Shown here: piece after piece, positions 10,786 through 21,394 of the stretch
Layout: each line of letters opens with the position of its first letter
Numbering within the stretch: position 1 is the first letter of the stretch
Source of the DNA: Haberlea rhodopensis
Lineage: Eukaryota > Streptophyta > Magnoliopsida > Lamiales > Gesneriaceae
Assembly (NCBI GenBank): GCA_907163345.1
Contig: CAJQUN010000220.1
Coordinates: 614,001 to 678,000 of the forward strand
Direction of reading: 5' to 3'
DNA: 64,000 nt
Notes under the pieces: generated by a model
Databases searched by the model: none
What the model was told of the DNA's origin: nothing
The model's input: only the letters and a program-made list of their open reading frames with translations
Made by a program: the position numbers and the translations under genes

Positions 10786-11795
10786 ATGGCTGCTATGAAT
10801 GCGGGGAACCTTAATGAAGAGGTTGGAGATGTTGGGAGCGCGAACGCTAGCATTGGTCAGGCAAATCCTTTACCCCCACCTGTCGTGGGCATGGAACCGG
10901 TTGCTCAGTTACTACTAACAGGGGAGCTTAGCCTGACACAATTCCTGACCTTTCACCCACCTATGTTTGAGGGGACAGAGACAGGAGAAGAGGCCGAAGA
11001 GTGGCTAGAGAGATTGGAACAGATCTTTGTATCTGCGCCGTGTGCTAGGACGGCATGGTTGAGATTGACGGAATTCAAATTGGCAAAGAAGTCTTCTATG
11101 TGGTGGAAGATGACTGTAATGGAATTAAGGGCCCAAGGTATGATCATTGACTGGACTCTATTCAGAACTCGGTTTTTAAACCGATACTTCTCGGCTGCGG
11201 CTAGACAATCAAAGGAGGATGAGTTTACGAACTTGAAACAAGGGAGCATGACAGTTTCGGACTATGCCATGCACTACTCGTCCTTACTGAGGTATGTTCC
11301 ACATATTGCCACCAACGGACATGCAAAGATGAGGAACTTTTTGAAGGGGTTGCGACCGGAACTATTTGATCGGGTGATTTCTAACAACCCGACATCCTTT
11401 GGTGATGCACTTGTAAGAGCGGAGTTGGCAGAGATTGGGGTGAGTGCTTATACTGATACCGCACCCCCACCAGTCTCATCAAAGAGATCCACATCATAGA
11501 ATCTGAGGCCACGGGGAGAATCTTTTAAGTCACGAGGGACTTCTTCTTCTTCCCGTTTTAGCGGAAAGCGACCGGATGGCCGGAAACAAGGTGACCGGAG
11601 AGGTGGTGCATCTACTTTTGGAGGACCTGGTAGAGTTGGAGAGGTTAAGTGCCACTTTTGCGGAGGGCCGCATTTGATGCGTGATTGTTCTGCATGCTAC
11701 ATATGTGGCAAGTCGGGCAACATTGCTCGGCGTTGCCCTAATCGGGAAGGCCAGATGGATCTCAGGGAAGGTCGAGGGAGATTTTCTAGTGGTAC
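10786..11795 (+). pseudogene. T2 gag (interrupted)
   Basis: This encodes the structural capsid protein of T2. The start is the ATG at 10786 (MAAMNAGNLNEEVGD), since the T1 gag begins with the homologous peptide at 52941. The Retrotrans_gag domain covers roughly residues 55-190. A TAG at 11497-11499 ends the first frame after SKRSTS. Homology continues beyond it through a basic linker and two CCHC knuckles (CHFCGGPHLMRDC and CYICGKSGNIARRC, about 11652-11742). At 11796 the Athila element A1 cuts in. The remainder of gag and the start of protease were lost in the deletion that ends at about 47845. Confidence 0.9.
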
Positions 11796-13305
11796 TGATG
11801 TGACTAGAAATAGACACATATTTAATGCTTAATTGTCTACGATTTGGTAGGTTTTGATAGATAATTTGATATGTATGCTACCTAATCGTATATTTGTGTA
11901 ATTGTAGGTACAATCGAAGAAAACGAGCTAAAAACGATGTGTAAAGACCAAGAAGAGACATGGACATGACAAGGGCTCAAAGTTGATCAAGAAAAGGGCA
12001 AAAACGTAATTTTGGAGGTGGCAATCGATCACCCGGAAGAGGAAATCGATCGCCTATGGACAGAAACATTTACATCAAAATTTACGGGCCAGCGATCGAT
12101 CGCGAAGGAGTGGCGATCGATCGCCAAAGTCTACTGGAGCTCGGCGATCGATCGCCACTTTCTAGCGATCGATCGCCTCAAGAATTTCGCTGAAAAATAA
12201 AAGCCTCGCGATCGATCGCCACACATCAGGAGATCGATCGCCGAAGAGTCCGAGAATAAGGAAATTGAGTCTTTTACCATGTTTAAAAGATTGTACCCCA
12301 TATTTATCACTTCCATACCCTAAAACTCGAAGAGAAGCCTCATTAGCAGCAGTTTTCATAGTTTTTCAGACTCTTAGATTAATTTTAGATTTTAGGTTAA
12401 TTTTCTTTTAAGTTTTCTTCAAGAACAACGAAGAACGGAACCGGAATCGACAAGCCGGAATCGTGATTTATCTTAGTAACTTTCTTTCCTTTATTTATTT
12501 AATGTTTTCCATTGAATTTTTATTATTTTTAGATTTAATTATGCTAGGCTAAAATCCTTTGATTCTTGGTTGAGGGATACTTGCTTTTGGATTTGAATCT
12601 CTTGTGAGAATTTGGTTTGATTTGTTGAATTTAATTTTCGATTTCAATTTGTTTCTCGGATTCGATTTGAATGATTATGGTATTTGTTTATTAGATTGAT
12701 CACCTAGTATTCATGTGCATAATCTATAGTTTGTTAAGAAACAACTAAGATTAATAATTAACCGGCTGTAGGTGTTATTAAATTCTTAGGAGAAACGGTT
12801 GGGTAATCAATTCTAACGGCTGTAGTTTTTATTGATTAGATTTATCGAATTCACTAGTTTTACAAACTATCATTGATTTAATCTTAACGGATGTAGTTTT
12901 GATTAGAGATTTGGTAAGGGTTGGATCGAATGCTGTTTTCTTTTTTACTACGATTAAGGTGGGTAGGAATTTAATTTCCAATCGGTGAATAATTGAAAGA
13001 ATTCGAATGTTAGTGATTTGATGATCAAGAGAGAATTTTCCAAAAGTAAAGTTTACCAAAAACCAAGAATCGCTTCACTCTCATAAGTTTAAACTCGTTT
13101 TAGTTAATCTCGTTAATTAGTTTAATTCATAAAGTTTGCATAGTATTAATCACTCAATTCAAAACTCCCTTGTTACTTGTTCGTTTTTAAATGACACGAA
13201 AAAAATACTACCTTCCCTGTGGGATCGATCCCTACTTCCGCTACTACATATTTTTGTTATTAACTGGAGAAGGGTTAATTTGGGCGTACACGATAAAAGC
13301 AACCA
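11796..13305 (+). repeat. A1 5' LTR
   Basis: The LTR is 1,510 bp, starts TGATGTGACTAGAAATAG and ends CAACCA before the primer site. It is closely related to 58820-60278, and its first 130 bp are also related to the inverted fragment ending at 56069. It contains a paired palindrome array (12023-12239) and near its 3' end the perfect palindrome GGGATCGATCCC (13221-13232). It holds no gene. Confidence 0.92.
12021..12241. repeat. Paired palindrome array in A1 LTR
   Basis: Cores start at 12023 and 12044 (both AATCGATC), then 12094, 12115, 12146, 12167, 12210 and 12232 (GATCGATC). Steps are 21, 50, 21, 31, 21, 43 and 22 bp. Most units extend to the 12-bp palindrome GCGATCGATCGC. A2 has the same array minus 73 bp. 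Confidence 0.95.
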
Positions 13306-13310
13306 AATTT

Positions 13311-13328
13311 TGGCGCCGTTGCCGGGGA
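13311..13328 (+). other. A1 primer binding site (tRNA-Asp)
   Basis: TGGCGCCGTTGCCGGGGA matches the primer site typical of Athila elements, complementary to tRNA-Asp. It lies five bases after the LTR. Confidence 0.93.
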
Positions 13329-13406
13329 AGGCAATATTTATTAGTGTCGATTTTTTTTATTTCGTTTTTGATATTTGTTTTCCCGCATTACTACTAAGGT
13401 TTGTTG

Positions 13407-13849
13407 ATGAGTACAGGCGGATCGTTTGATTACAAGGATACTTCATATTACGATCCAGAAATCGAGAGGACGCTGCATCAAAGAAGGAGAGATACTCGGA
13501 GACAAGAAGCGGAGGAAAGGAACGACATGGCTGCAAACCAAAGTCTACGCCAACTGGCCAATCCAGATTTGGACCAACAACCTCTCTGCATAACTTTTCC
13601 TGCTTTCGCAACTAATGTAAGTTTTGAACTTAAATCGGGACTCATACATTTGTTGCCTTCTTTTCATGGACTCGCAGGAGAGGATCCCCACAAACATCTG
13701 ATGGAGTTTCATGTGGTTTGCACCACTATGAAACCGACGGGAATTACTGAAGATCAGATCAAGTTAAGGGCTTTCCCTTTTTCTCTAAAAGACGCGGCGA
13801 AAGACTGGCTCTTCTACCTACCACAAGGCTCCATCACAACATGGACGGA
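13407..13849 (+). pseudogene. A1 gag, 5' part
   Basis: This is the N-terminal part of an Athila-type gag. The ATG at 13407 (MSTGGSFDYKD) is conserved in A2 at 60365. The frame contains ANQSLRQLANPDLDQQPLCI and the conserved LLPSFHGLAGEDPHKHLMEF block that opens the capsid domain, followed by FPFSLKDAAKDWLFYLP. X is inserted after TTWTD and duplicates ACGGA (13845-13849 and 46561-46565). Reading resumes at 46566 in the correct frame. The protein would form the virus-like particle core. Confidence 0.9.
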
Positions 13850-15391
13850 TGATAGGCTTAGATTTTGAGTGTTTTTAACAGTAATTTCTTCCTACTTTTC
13901 GTATTTTTTCTTGGATGATACTATGCTTTTTGGTGTTTATTCGTTTGTTTCAGGAAAATAGATCGGAAGTGGAAGAAATGAGCCAATATGAAGATAATGG
14001 GCGAAATCGAGGCGAGAAAGAACTAAAATTGAGGAAATGAGATTTTCGGAATCTCGATCGATCGAGATTTACTCTCGATCGATCGAGCCAGGCAGAGAGT
14101 TGAGCATCAAAGAATTTCAAGTCTCGATCGATCGGTACAAATTTTCGATCGATCGAGCGAGACAGTGACTCCTGAGCAAATTTTATTAAAGTCTCGATCG
14201 ATCGGTGGAAAATCTCGATCGATCGAGCGAGACAGTGAGTTTCAAAAGCTGGCATGAACAGTGCACCGATCGATCGGTAGAAAATCTCGATGGATCGAGA
14301 CGCAAAATCCTGAAGATTTTATTTTCCTTTTTTATCGTGATTGTGGGGGGTTTTAAGCGGGAGTTGATTCATTCCAAAAGAGGGAGAGCATATCAGACGT
14401 AATTTCTGAACAAAAGAAGAGCCCTAGCCGCCGCCCAGCCGCCGCCAAGGAGATCCGTTCTTCCGGTTCTTCGCCCGAGCCAAAGCAAATCAATTCCGGA
14501 GTGCAAGAAAGGAGCAAGAGAAGAGATTTCGGTGCTACGCACGGATTCATTCCGCCATTTATCGTATTTCTAGACTTTAATCTATTTCATATTAATTTTC
14601 AATTGATGTTTTTGAGGTCGAGAGACGATTAAACTTCGTTTGTATTTGATTTGAAACAATTCTAGTTTATTTTATTGAGATTTAGTATCATTGTGTTTGA
14701 TATATTGATTCAATTGTGTTTGAGTGTAGTGATGTCTATTGTTCATGATTAAATCGATTTTTAAGATCAAAGCCTAGCTAACTTTGATTGATTCTGAGAG
14801 TTATAACCGAGATCGAGAGATAACGTTATAACACGCTCTTTTAATTCATGAAGTATGTTATGATTGAGATCGAGAGATGATATCGCATACGTGAGAACTT
14901 GGAATCGAGAGATTTAGAGTTATAAGGTTTTGATAAATTATGCAACTTTGAATTAGTAAATAGGTGCACGAGAGTGACTTATTCTAATTTATTGTTAGTT
15001 TCTTTACAGCTCGAGAGAGTGTATTGAATAATAGCGAAAACATTTCACCCTTAGAATCAATTGGTTGATAATTTGCTTATTCAAATGAATCATTAAAGAT
15101 AACACAGTTGAACGAAGAGCTTGATAAATTTCTTGAGCAACTTACCTTCGCATATCCGGAACCATTCATTTTATTGTTTCTTGTTTGAGTTTCATTTCTT
15201 AGTTTAAGTTATTAATCGTAGGCTAAATATAATTTTATTAATCTTATTTGGTACTTATACGTTAGTCCCTGTGGATTCGACAACCCGTACTTAATTTTCA
15301 CTATACTAAAACTTGACAACCGTGCACTTGCGGTTGAATCGCTTCACACTAATCTTTGAAATAAATCTTTTGTTTAAAAATAAAGCGGTCA
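13850..15391 (+). repeat. X 5' LTR
   Basis: This matches 45000-46560. It holds a very regular palindrome array (14055-14297). Near the 3' end is the CCCTGTGGATTCGACAACCC type block often seen in Athila/Tat LTRs. It has no gene. Confidence 0.93.
14054..14298. repeat. Paired palindrome array in X 5' LTR
   Basis: GATCGATC cores start at 14056, 14077, 14126, 14147, 14196, 14217, 14268 and 14289 (the last reads GATGGATC). Steps are 21, 49, 21, 49, 21, 51 and 21 bp, giving a 70-72 bp super-period. Several units extend to CTCGATCGATCGAG. The 3' LTR has the same layout (45205-45445). Confidence 0.96.
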
Positions 15392-15397
15392 AGTTTT

Positions 15398-15415
15398 TGG
15401 CGCCGTTGCCGGGGA
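15398..15415 (+). other. X primer binding site (tRNA-Asp)
   Basis: TGGCGCCGTTGCCGGGGA is identical to the sites in A1 and A2. A leader of about 160 bp with A/T runs separates it from the ATG at 15575. Confidence 0.92.
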
Positions 15416-15574
15416 CTAATCTGTATAATATCATACGAGATTAGTTAATTGTAATTTAGCCAATTTTTATTATTGCGTTTTTGATTTCTTTTTCTTTTTG
15501 TTATTTTCGAAAAAAGAAAAAAAAATATTATTTTATTTAAGTATGTTATTTGTTTTTCTTGCGAGGTACTTGTG

Positions 15575-16519
15575 ATGCTTCATCAACAAGTCTTCACAAG
15601 ATTTGCCCAACAATTTTCAGAGCCGTTTTGTTCGGCGTGGGAGAGATTCAATGAACTGGCAGACACATTTAGGTATCACAACTTTTCAAACTATACTCTT
15701 CTGCAACATTTCTTCAAAGGGTTGGATGCACAAACACGAGGATGGGTATTCAGAGGAGCACTGGTGACTGGGAGTCCCCTGGTTGATAGAGTTGAGGACA
15801 GTGTATTACACCTGTTCAATGATATGGCGGACTTCGATTACCACTGGCATTTTGATCCTTCCTTGCAAGGTTGGAGTCACCAATACCCACCAGAGCCTCA
15901 CTACCCTAATGATACGCACCAAACCTTTGAGCATCACGGCGAGAAGAAGGATAGTTTTTTAGAAGGAACAGCTCAATCAGAGAATATGTTATCTAGACTC
16001 ATGGCATCAACTGAGCAACGTTTAGAGAACCAGGCCAATTATATACGTCATCTAGAGCAGCAATTAGCAATCCTAGTTGAAACCATCTCAATGAGCTGCC
16101 AAGAGGAGGAGACGAGATCTATAAATCAGGCATGGTTACATGATGATGATCACTCAACCAATCAAGTTTGGGGGAGTGATCCCACTCATGTGGAAGAATC
16201 AAGGGAAGTTGAACCTATGGAAGTGAGTGAGCCTACAGTGGAAAAGTCATCTGAGGAGATCCTATGGGAAAACAAGTCAAGAGTGATGTTGGAGGATGAG
16301 AGTTTCGAGAACCTTGATATGAACCCATCGATGGAGACATGTTATATGCCATATGTGGATACGTATTTCCCATCGATGCCACCAACTTCACCGCACTACG
16401 CCCCATATGAGATGAAGTCAAGTAAAGAATCATTCTCCCATGCTCACTATGTCAGGACGAAAGTTGTTGGAGGACGAGTTTACACTGGAGACATCTGGCC
16501 AGTCTTGAGGGCATACTGA
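15575..16519 (+). CDS. X gag-like protein (capsid C-terminal part only)
   Basis: This frame of 314 codons starts at ATG 15575. Residues 20-85 (AWERFNELADTF, then LLQHFFKGLDAQTRGWV) match the C-terminal half of the Athila capsid domain, seen in A1 as YWERFKKLCASC and LLIQYFYEGLLSSDRNLVDAA. A probable coiled coil follows (LMASTEQRLENQANYIRHLEQQLAIL). The second half is acidic and ends with aromatic/proline segments I do not recognise. There is no zinc knuckle and no protease. The frame is open despite LTR divergence, which hints that the product may still be useful to the element, for example for co-packaging. That role is inference. It could also be a neutral leftover. Confidence 0.75.
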   Translation: MLHQQVFTRFAQQFSEPFCSAWERFNELADTFRYHNFSNYTLLQHFFKGLDAQTRGWVFRGALVTGSPLVDRVEDSVLHLFNDMADFDYHWHFDPSLQGWSHQYPPEPHYPNDTHQTFEHHGEKKDSFLEGTAQSENMLSRLMASTEQRLENQANYIRHLEQQLAILVETISMSCQEEETRSINQAWLHDDDHSTNQVWGSDPTHVEESREVEPMEVSEPTVEKSSEEILWENKSRVMLEDESFENLDMNPSMETCYMPYVDTYFPSMPPTSPHYAPYEMKSSKESFSHAHYVRTKVVGGRVYTGDIWPVLRAY

Positions 16520-17417
16520 ATGAAAACCCATTAGTGGTATCATACGATACTTACTATGGGCGGCAACCGCTCTTTGATGGTTGCTTCTGATGGTCAAGCC
16601 GACGACTAGAAATCAGCGCTTCTTGGGAGGCAACCCAAGCGTATCCTTTTGCATTTAGCTTTGTTTTATTTTCAATTTTGCATTTAGTATGTTTTTCTCT
16701 CTTGTCGATTTTTTTTTTAGCATCCTTCTTTTGCGAGGTACTCAAGTGGAGCGATGAACCCCTACAGCAGTGGAGCTTTCAAAAGCCAAACTTCCTCAAT
16801 CCTCATGCAAGCGTCTTGATCAGGGGAGTTTACTTTTTCCCTTTTGATTCTTTTAAACATTGAGGACAATGTTTCAGTTAAGTTTGGGGGAGTGGTTTGC
16901 ATGTTTAACTTGTTTTATCCACATGTTGTGTGCTTAATTTTCACTTGAATCGTCCTTGAGCGTTACCAACAAAATTTTTTTTATTGAGTTATTCTTGAGA
17001 AATAAGGAATTAGATTTGCAACGGTAATACATGATGAAATTAATCCTCATCTAGATAGGAGTCATGAAAATGTTTAACTTGTTTGTATATATCCTTTGTT
17101 AACCATATGTCAAAACTGAGGAATAATTTGAGCACTCATTGAGTCATGATTGAGTGAAGTATGTATTGATTAAAGTGAAAATTTGTGTTAACTATGATGA
17201 TTCTTGAGTATCTTAGATAACTCTACAATTTATTTGAAAGCACTTTAAGGCGAAATTAATAATTAGGAACTTGACTTGGAGATGATTTAGGCGATCTTTG
17301 GACCGTTTGTGCCTTTCAAGCCTACCTGTTATACATTATCCTTAGTGTCCCCTTTTGAGCCTTATTGAAAAGAATGGTGTATGCATTGCATATGATTAGA
17401 CCCCCATTCAACATTCT
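16520..17417 (+). other. X 3' noncoding region with hairpins and internal purine tract
   Basis: After the gag-like stop come small inverted repeats: GTATC-ATAC-GATAC (about 16538-16552) and CTTGGGAGGCAACCCAAG (16622-16639). Further on is CATTGAGGACAATG (16858-16871), followed nine bases later by AAGTTTGGGGGAGT (16880-16893), identical to the polypurine tract beside the 3' LTR (44986-44999). The block around 17280-17417 (AGGCGATCTTTGG, TTTCAAGCCTACC, AGACCCCCATTCAACATTC) is shared with A2 at 63317-63446. T3 is inserted at 17418 with duplication ATTCT (17413-17417). No protein is coded. Confidence 0.8.
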
Positions 17418-19176
17418 TGTGAGACCCCGTTATCTCAATCATAATCTTAGGTGCAATTAAGAGAACTAAACATTCATATGTATAAATCAGAGTAGTAAGT
17501 CGTGTTGATTAACCTGAGCTTAAGAGATTACAGTACCTTAATTTAAAAAGAATTTCACGCATTCCTACAAAAGGGTACTACACTATAGTCTTACTCTACT
17601 ACATGTAGAAGCTATACAAAAATTCCCCAACATGCTATCCTGTAGCACTCCTTACAGCTCAGCATATCAACCCTGACCTTGGTTCTCTTCATCAAAAGCA
17701 CCTACAAAGACAACCCCCAAACACATGAGCATATCCTAATTCATATTCAACATAATATGAATGTAAAGCGTAAATGCACAAATCATAAATACAAAGCACT
17801 TCCTGTATTCCAAGCATTTACAACGCCCATTGGTTGTCCCTGTACCATAACTCATAATAAAACATTATATGATCATATGGTTTCATAAATAAATGTCATG
17901 ACATATCCTTCCTTCTCAAATCCTTATTTCAATCCTGAGTCACTTATCAATAGTGCATTCAATGCTTCTTACTTTTCCACGTAAGCGGAATTCCTCTTCG
18001 CTTCCTATGGAAATCCACGTAAGTGGAATTCTTCCTCGCTTCTTATGGACGTTAGCGTAAGCATTAAATCCTCACTAGGATAACCTTGACTCGTGAAATA
18101 CACCTCTTATATTTCACACGTGAAATACACCTCTTATATTTCACAACATATATATGCAAAAACGAAGCATATCAACATGTATCATATCATCATGCACTAT
18201 CTTATGCATATCTTACTTTGCCTTGTGTTAAATAAATAAACACACAATACATGTTACCGTTGGGGTGCCCGTACGTCACTTACGTACCTTTCCAAAATGT
18301 AGTGTGTTGTGGGACTCTATCCCCTGCGCTGTGTAGCTGTCTGTAAAGGCTCTACACCAGTGTACAACACAATATTAGATGTCTCATTACAATCCAATAT
18401 CAAATTTAACACAAATTCTACATTTTTGAAAAAAAAGGCACTACCGATCGATCGGCCCTCATCACCGATCGATCGGTGAACTGTTTGAATTAAGGAAAAA
18501 AAGCTACGGCTTTTGCCGATCGATCGGTGTTCCTCACCGATCGATCGGTCGATCATATTCAACCCAGATTTTCCAGAATTCCCTAACACCGATAATCATA
18601 CCCTTAAATCTAACATGTAAGACATACAACATGCCAAGAACAACATGCTAGCAGTTATAACACACTACCCTGAGTGTATTCATATCAAATTTACACCTCA
18701 AATGTAAGTCCACATGCATAAACGTCGACCATTTATACAAGTACTCGATCAACATTTCCGGAAACAGGTCAACATATTACATTTCCAGATTTTTGAGTAC
18801 TTCATTTCATGCTATAAAAACTATTACATACCTCATAAAACATGCTCAAACATGAAATGTCCTGGGCTTTACAAACTACCATGCATGTACTCAAATCGAA
18901 GGTTCACCCTAAAACCCTTCTAACATGCATAATATCACCTCTTCAAAATCACTCCCAAACCATATTTTTCCAGAAAACAGGGCATATTCCTTACCCAGAT
19001 TTTCGAACACTAAACTTCACATGCTTTAATCCTCTACATAAAACATGCAACATGCTCAAGGAAAAATACAGAGAACCTCATAATAACACCATGTAAGCAT
19101 TTAAATCAAAGTTTTCAAGAAACCTAAGCTAACATGCCATATTCACGCCACCTAAAAACATGTACTGAAACAAGTT
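17418..19176 (-). repeat. T3 3' LTR, part left of the Sirevirus
   Basis: It starts TGTGAGACCCCG like the T1 LTR at 53161. It carries imperfect GCGG/CGC repeats (17978-18050), a doubled CGTGAAATACACCTCTTATA segment (18095-18145), and a four-unit palindrome array (18445-18548). It ends at the Sirevirus insertion with duplication AAGTT (19172-19176). It contains no gene; frames such as 18317-18589 are palindrome translations. Confidence 0.93.
18444..18548. repeat. Paired palindrome array in T3 3' LTR
   Basis: GATCGATC cores start at 18446, 18467, 18518 and 18539; steps are 21, 51 and 21 bp. Units are mostly CCGATCGATCGG. The truncated 5' LTR keeps the same array (43001-43110) with one mutated unit. 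Confidence 0.95.
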
Positions 19177-20565
19177 CGTTGGGATCGGGGTAGTGTTTAG
19201 AAGGGGGGGGGGGGGTTGAATAAACACTAGATAATTTCGATTTCTTTTCTGGTTAACTGTAAACTGTTAAGTGTTACAGTTGCTTCTCAATAACAGGCGA
19301 GTCAGTAGACACTTATTATAGTGCGGAAGACGTCTACAAAACTTGTGAGGAATAAAACTGAAGTAATAAAGCAATAAACGAATAATACGAGAGTTGTTTC
19401 TGGAAGTTCGAAGCACAACGCTTCTACGTCTCCCCTTCTTCCTTTGCAGGAAGGATTCACTAGAAGACTTGGTTTACACTTTACAGATACAACCTCCTTA
19501 GGCACTAACACACTTGGCCTAAACTCCTAGCAATCACACTCTTCTTATCTTTTGGATACAAGTGATTTTACAACACTCTCTACAGAATAAAACTTTCTAG
19601 CTTTGAGAGTTTCTAAGCAGCAGACTTCAATTGAAAATAATCTGTCACAGATTCAGTTTTGCGGTTTGTCTGCTCTTTGCTGAACGTTTGAAATATCAGT
19701 CGTATAGCTTTCTTGCTTTGAAGTATTTCTCTTAGTTTGAAAGTTGCTCAGCCCTTCTTCATTCTCTGCTTGGACGTATTTATAGGTTTGCTTGTCCAAC
19801 GGTAGCCTTTTTTGTATATGGAATTGATTAGCTTTCCAAATACATGTTGTCTTCTTTCCTATTTTGTAAAACAACGGCTCTTTTCACTCTGACGGTAATG
19901 GTGGCGGAAATATAGCAGGGTGCGCCGCTCTGTTGTACTTTTGTCAGAGAATGTTGTACTTACTTTGTCTCGTTGCTTAGACTTCTGCTGGTTTCTTTGT
20001 TCAACTGGTCGTTCATCCTCTTAAGACCAGTTGATGTCCTTGTTCAGTGAGAGACTTTCCAGCTGATAGTTATCCAGTTTATGTCTTCACCCGGTTGATA
20101 TCTTCATCCGGTTGATGTCTTTATCCGGTTGATGTCTTCATCCGGTTGATGTCTTGTCCGGTTGGTATCTATCCAGTTGATGTCTTCATCCGGTTGATGA
20201 CTATCCAGTTGATGTCTTCATCCGGTTGATGACTTCATACGGTTGATGACTTCATACCAGTTGATGACTTCATCCGGTTAGTGTCTTTATCAGTTGATAG
20301 CTTGTCCGGTTGATAGCTTGTCCGGTTGGTGTCTATCCAGTTGATGTCTTGTCCGGTTGATGACTATCCAGTTGATGTCTTGTCCGGTTGATGACTATCC
20401 AGTTGATGTCTTGTCCGGTTGATGACTATCCAGTTGATGTCTTCATCCGGTGAGACTTTAATATCCGGTAGGTGTATTCACCCGGTAGGTCTTTAGCATC
20501 CGGTTGATCTTTAACATCCAGTAGGTGTTTGTAATCACCAAAACTTAGAAATCGTTTTCCCAACA
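19177..20565 (-). repeat. Sirevirus 3' LTR (left)
   Basis: The terminal base is mutated (CG instead of TG at 19177). It contains a run of 13 G at 19203-19215, the block TCTACGTCTCCCCTTCTTCC (about 19425-19444) shared with the LARD LTR, an inverted repeat CAACTGGT/ACCAGTTG (20002-20033), and a long array of CCGGTTGATG-type repeats (20088-20525). Confidence 0.95.
20088..20525. repeat. CCRGTTGATG array, dense MYB-core sites
   Basis: More than twenty copies of CCGGTTGATG or CCAGTTGATG repeat at about 15-17 bp spacing with linkers such as TCTTCAT and ACTAT. Each contains CGGTTG or CAGTTG, which fit the plant MYB core CNGTTR. It is repeated in the right LTR (30873-31308) and in the duplicated copy (37177-37611). 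Enhancer repeats bound by MYB factors are known in other Copia LTRs, such as tobacco Tto1. Binding here is inference. Confidence 0.8.
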
Positions 20566-21394
20566 ATTTCCCCCTTTTTGGTGATGACAAAACTAAGCAG
20601 TAATCGATTTCCTACTAGAGTAAATAAGAAAAGAGTCCTGAAAATACTTGAAGACATCATGGAAAAGAAATTTTCATTAAATATAAGCAGATTACAAGTT
20701 GTAATCAAACTGGACAATTGAGAGAAATTCATCTTTATATAAGATGGATTCTTACACGTTGAATAGAATCTAAGACAAGTCTAGTTTTACATAAAATAGA
20801 TGATACATGACAAATTTCTCTTTAAATAAACAAAGTAGACCGGAAGGCTTCGATCCACCTAGTTGCGGAGAGGAAGAGCTCGATCCACCTTGTTTCAGAG
20901 AGAAGGTCGGGAAGAGGAAGAGTCATATGTATATTCATCAGGCAGCTCCTTTAGTTTTTATGGAATCGCCTAATAAGAATATTCTATCTCTGTCGAGAAT
21001 ACTCTATCTCTGTCTTCCCCCTTTTTGTCATCAGCACCCAGGCATCTGCTGTTAGTAGTTCCTGACTGATGAGGAGCACCAGAACAGGATCAAAGCGCTG
21101 AAGCTTATCAGAGCTGGGTTAGATAAGTAATCAACCCATGAGGGGTTGATTTAGATAAGTAATAAACCCATGAAGCGGGAAAGGATCTAACAGAAAACCA
21201 GGGAATGAGAAATATCTTAAAAGTAAGCATGATGAGTGAATGTGTGTTATGTGACCAAACAAGAACCTCTATTTATAGGAAAAACAAGGTAGCAATAAAT
21301 GTGAATGCATTTATGTTAAATAGTGAATACAGAGAGACAGTCAATTTAACACAGAAGTAAATAGGAGTAAGTAAGAGAGAGTCAGAAAATGATA
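20566..21394 (-). other. Sirevirus 3' noncoding region with repeated purine tracts
   Basis: The sense strand ends with CCAAAAAGGGGGAAAT (20581-20566) touching the 3' LTR. A second tract GACAAAAAGGGGGAAG lies at 21030-21015. Between and around them I see no protein domain. Repeated polypurine tracts upstream of the 3' LTR are described for Sireviruses. Confidence 0.8.

Noticed and set aside
14054..14298. CRISPR-like array (regular short repeats with unique spacers)
   Set aside because: Repeats are only 8-14 bp, perfectly palindromic, with alternating 21/49 spacing, and lie in both LTRs of a plant retroelement. There is no cas gene or bacterial context.
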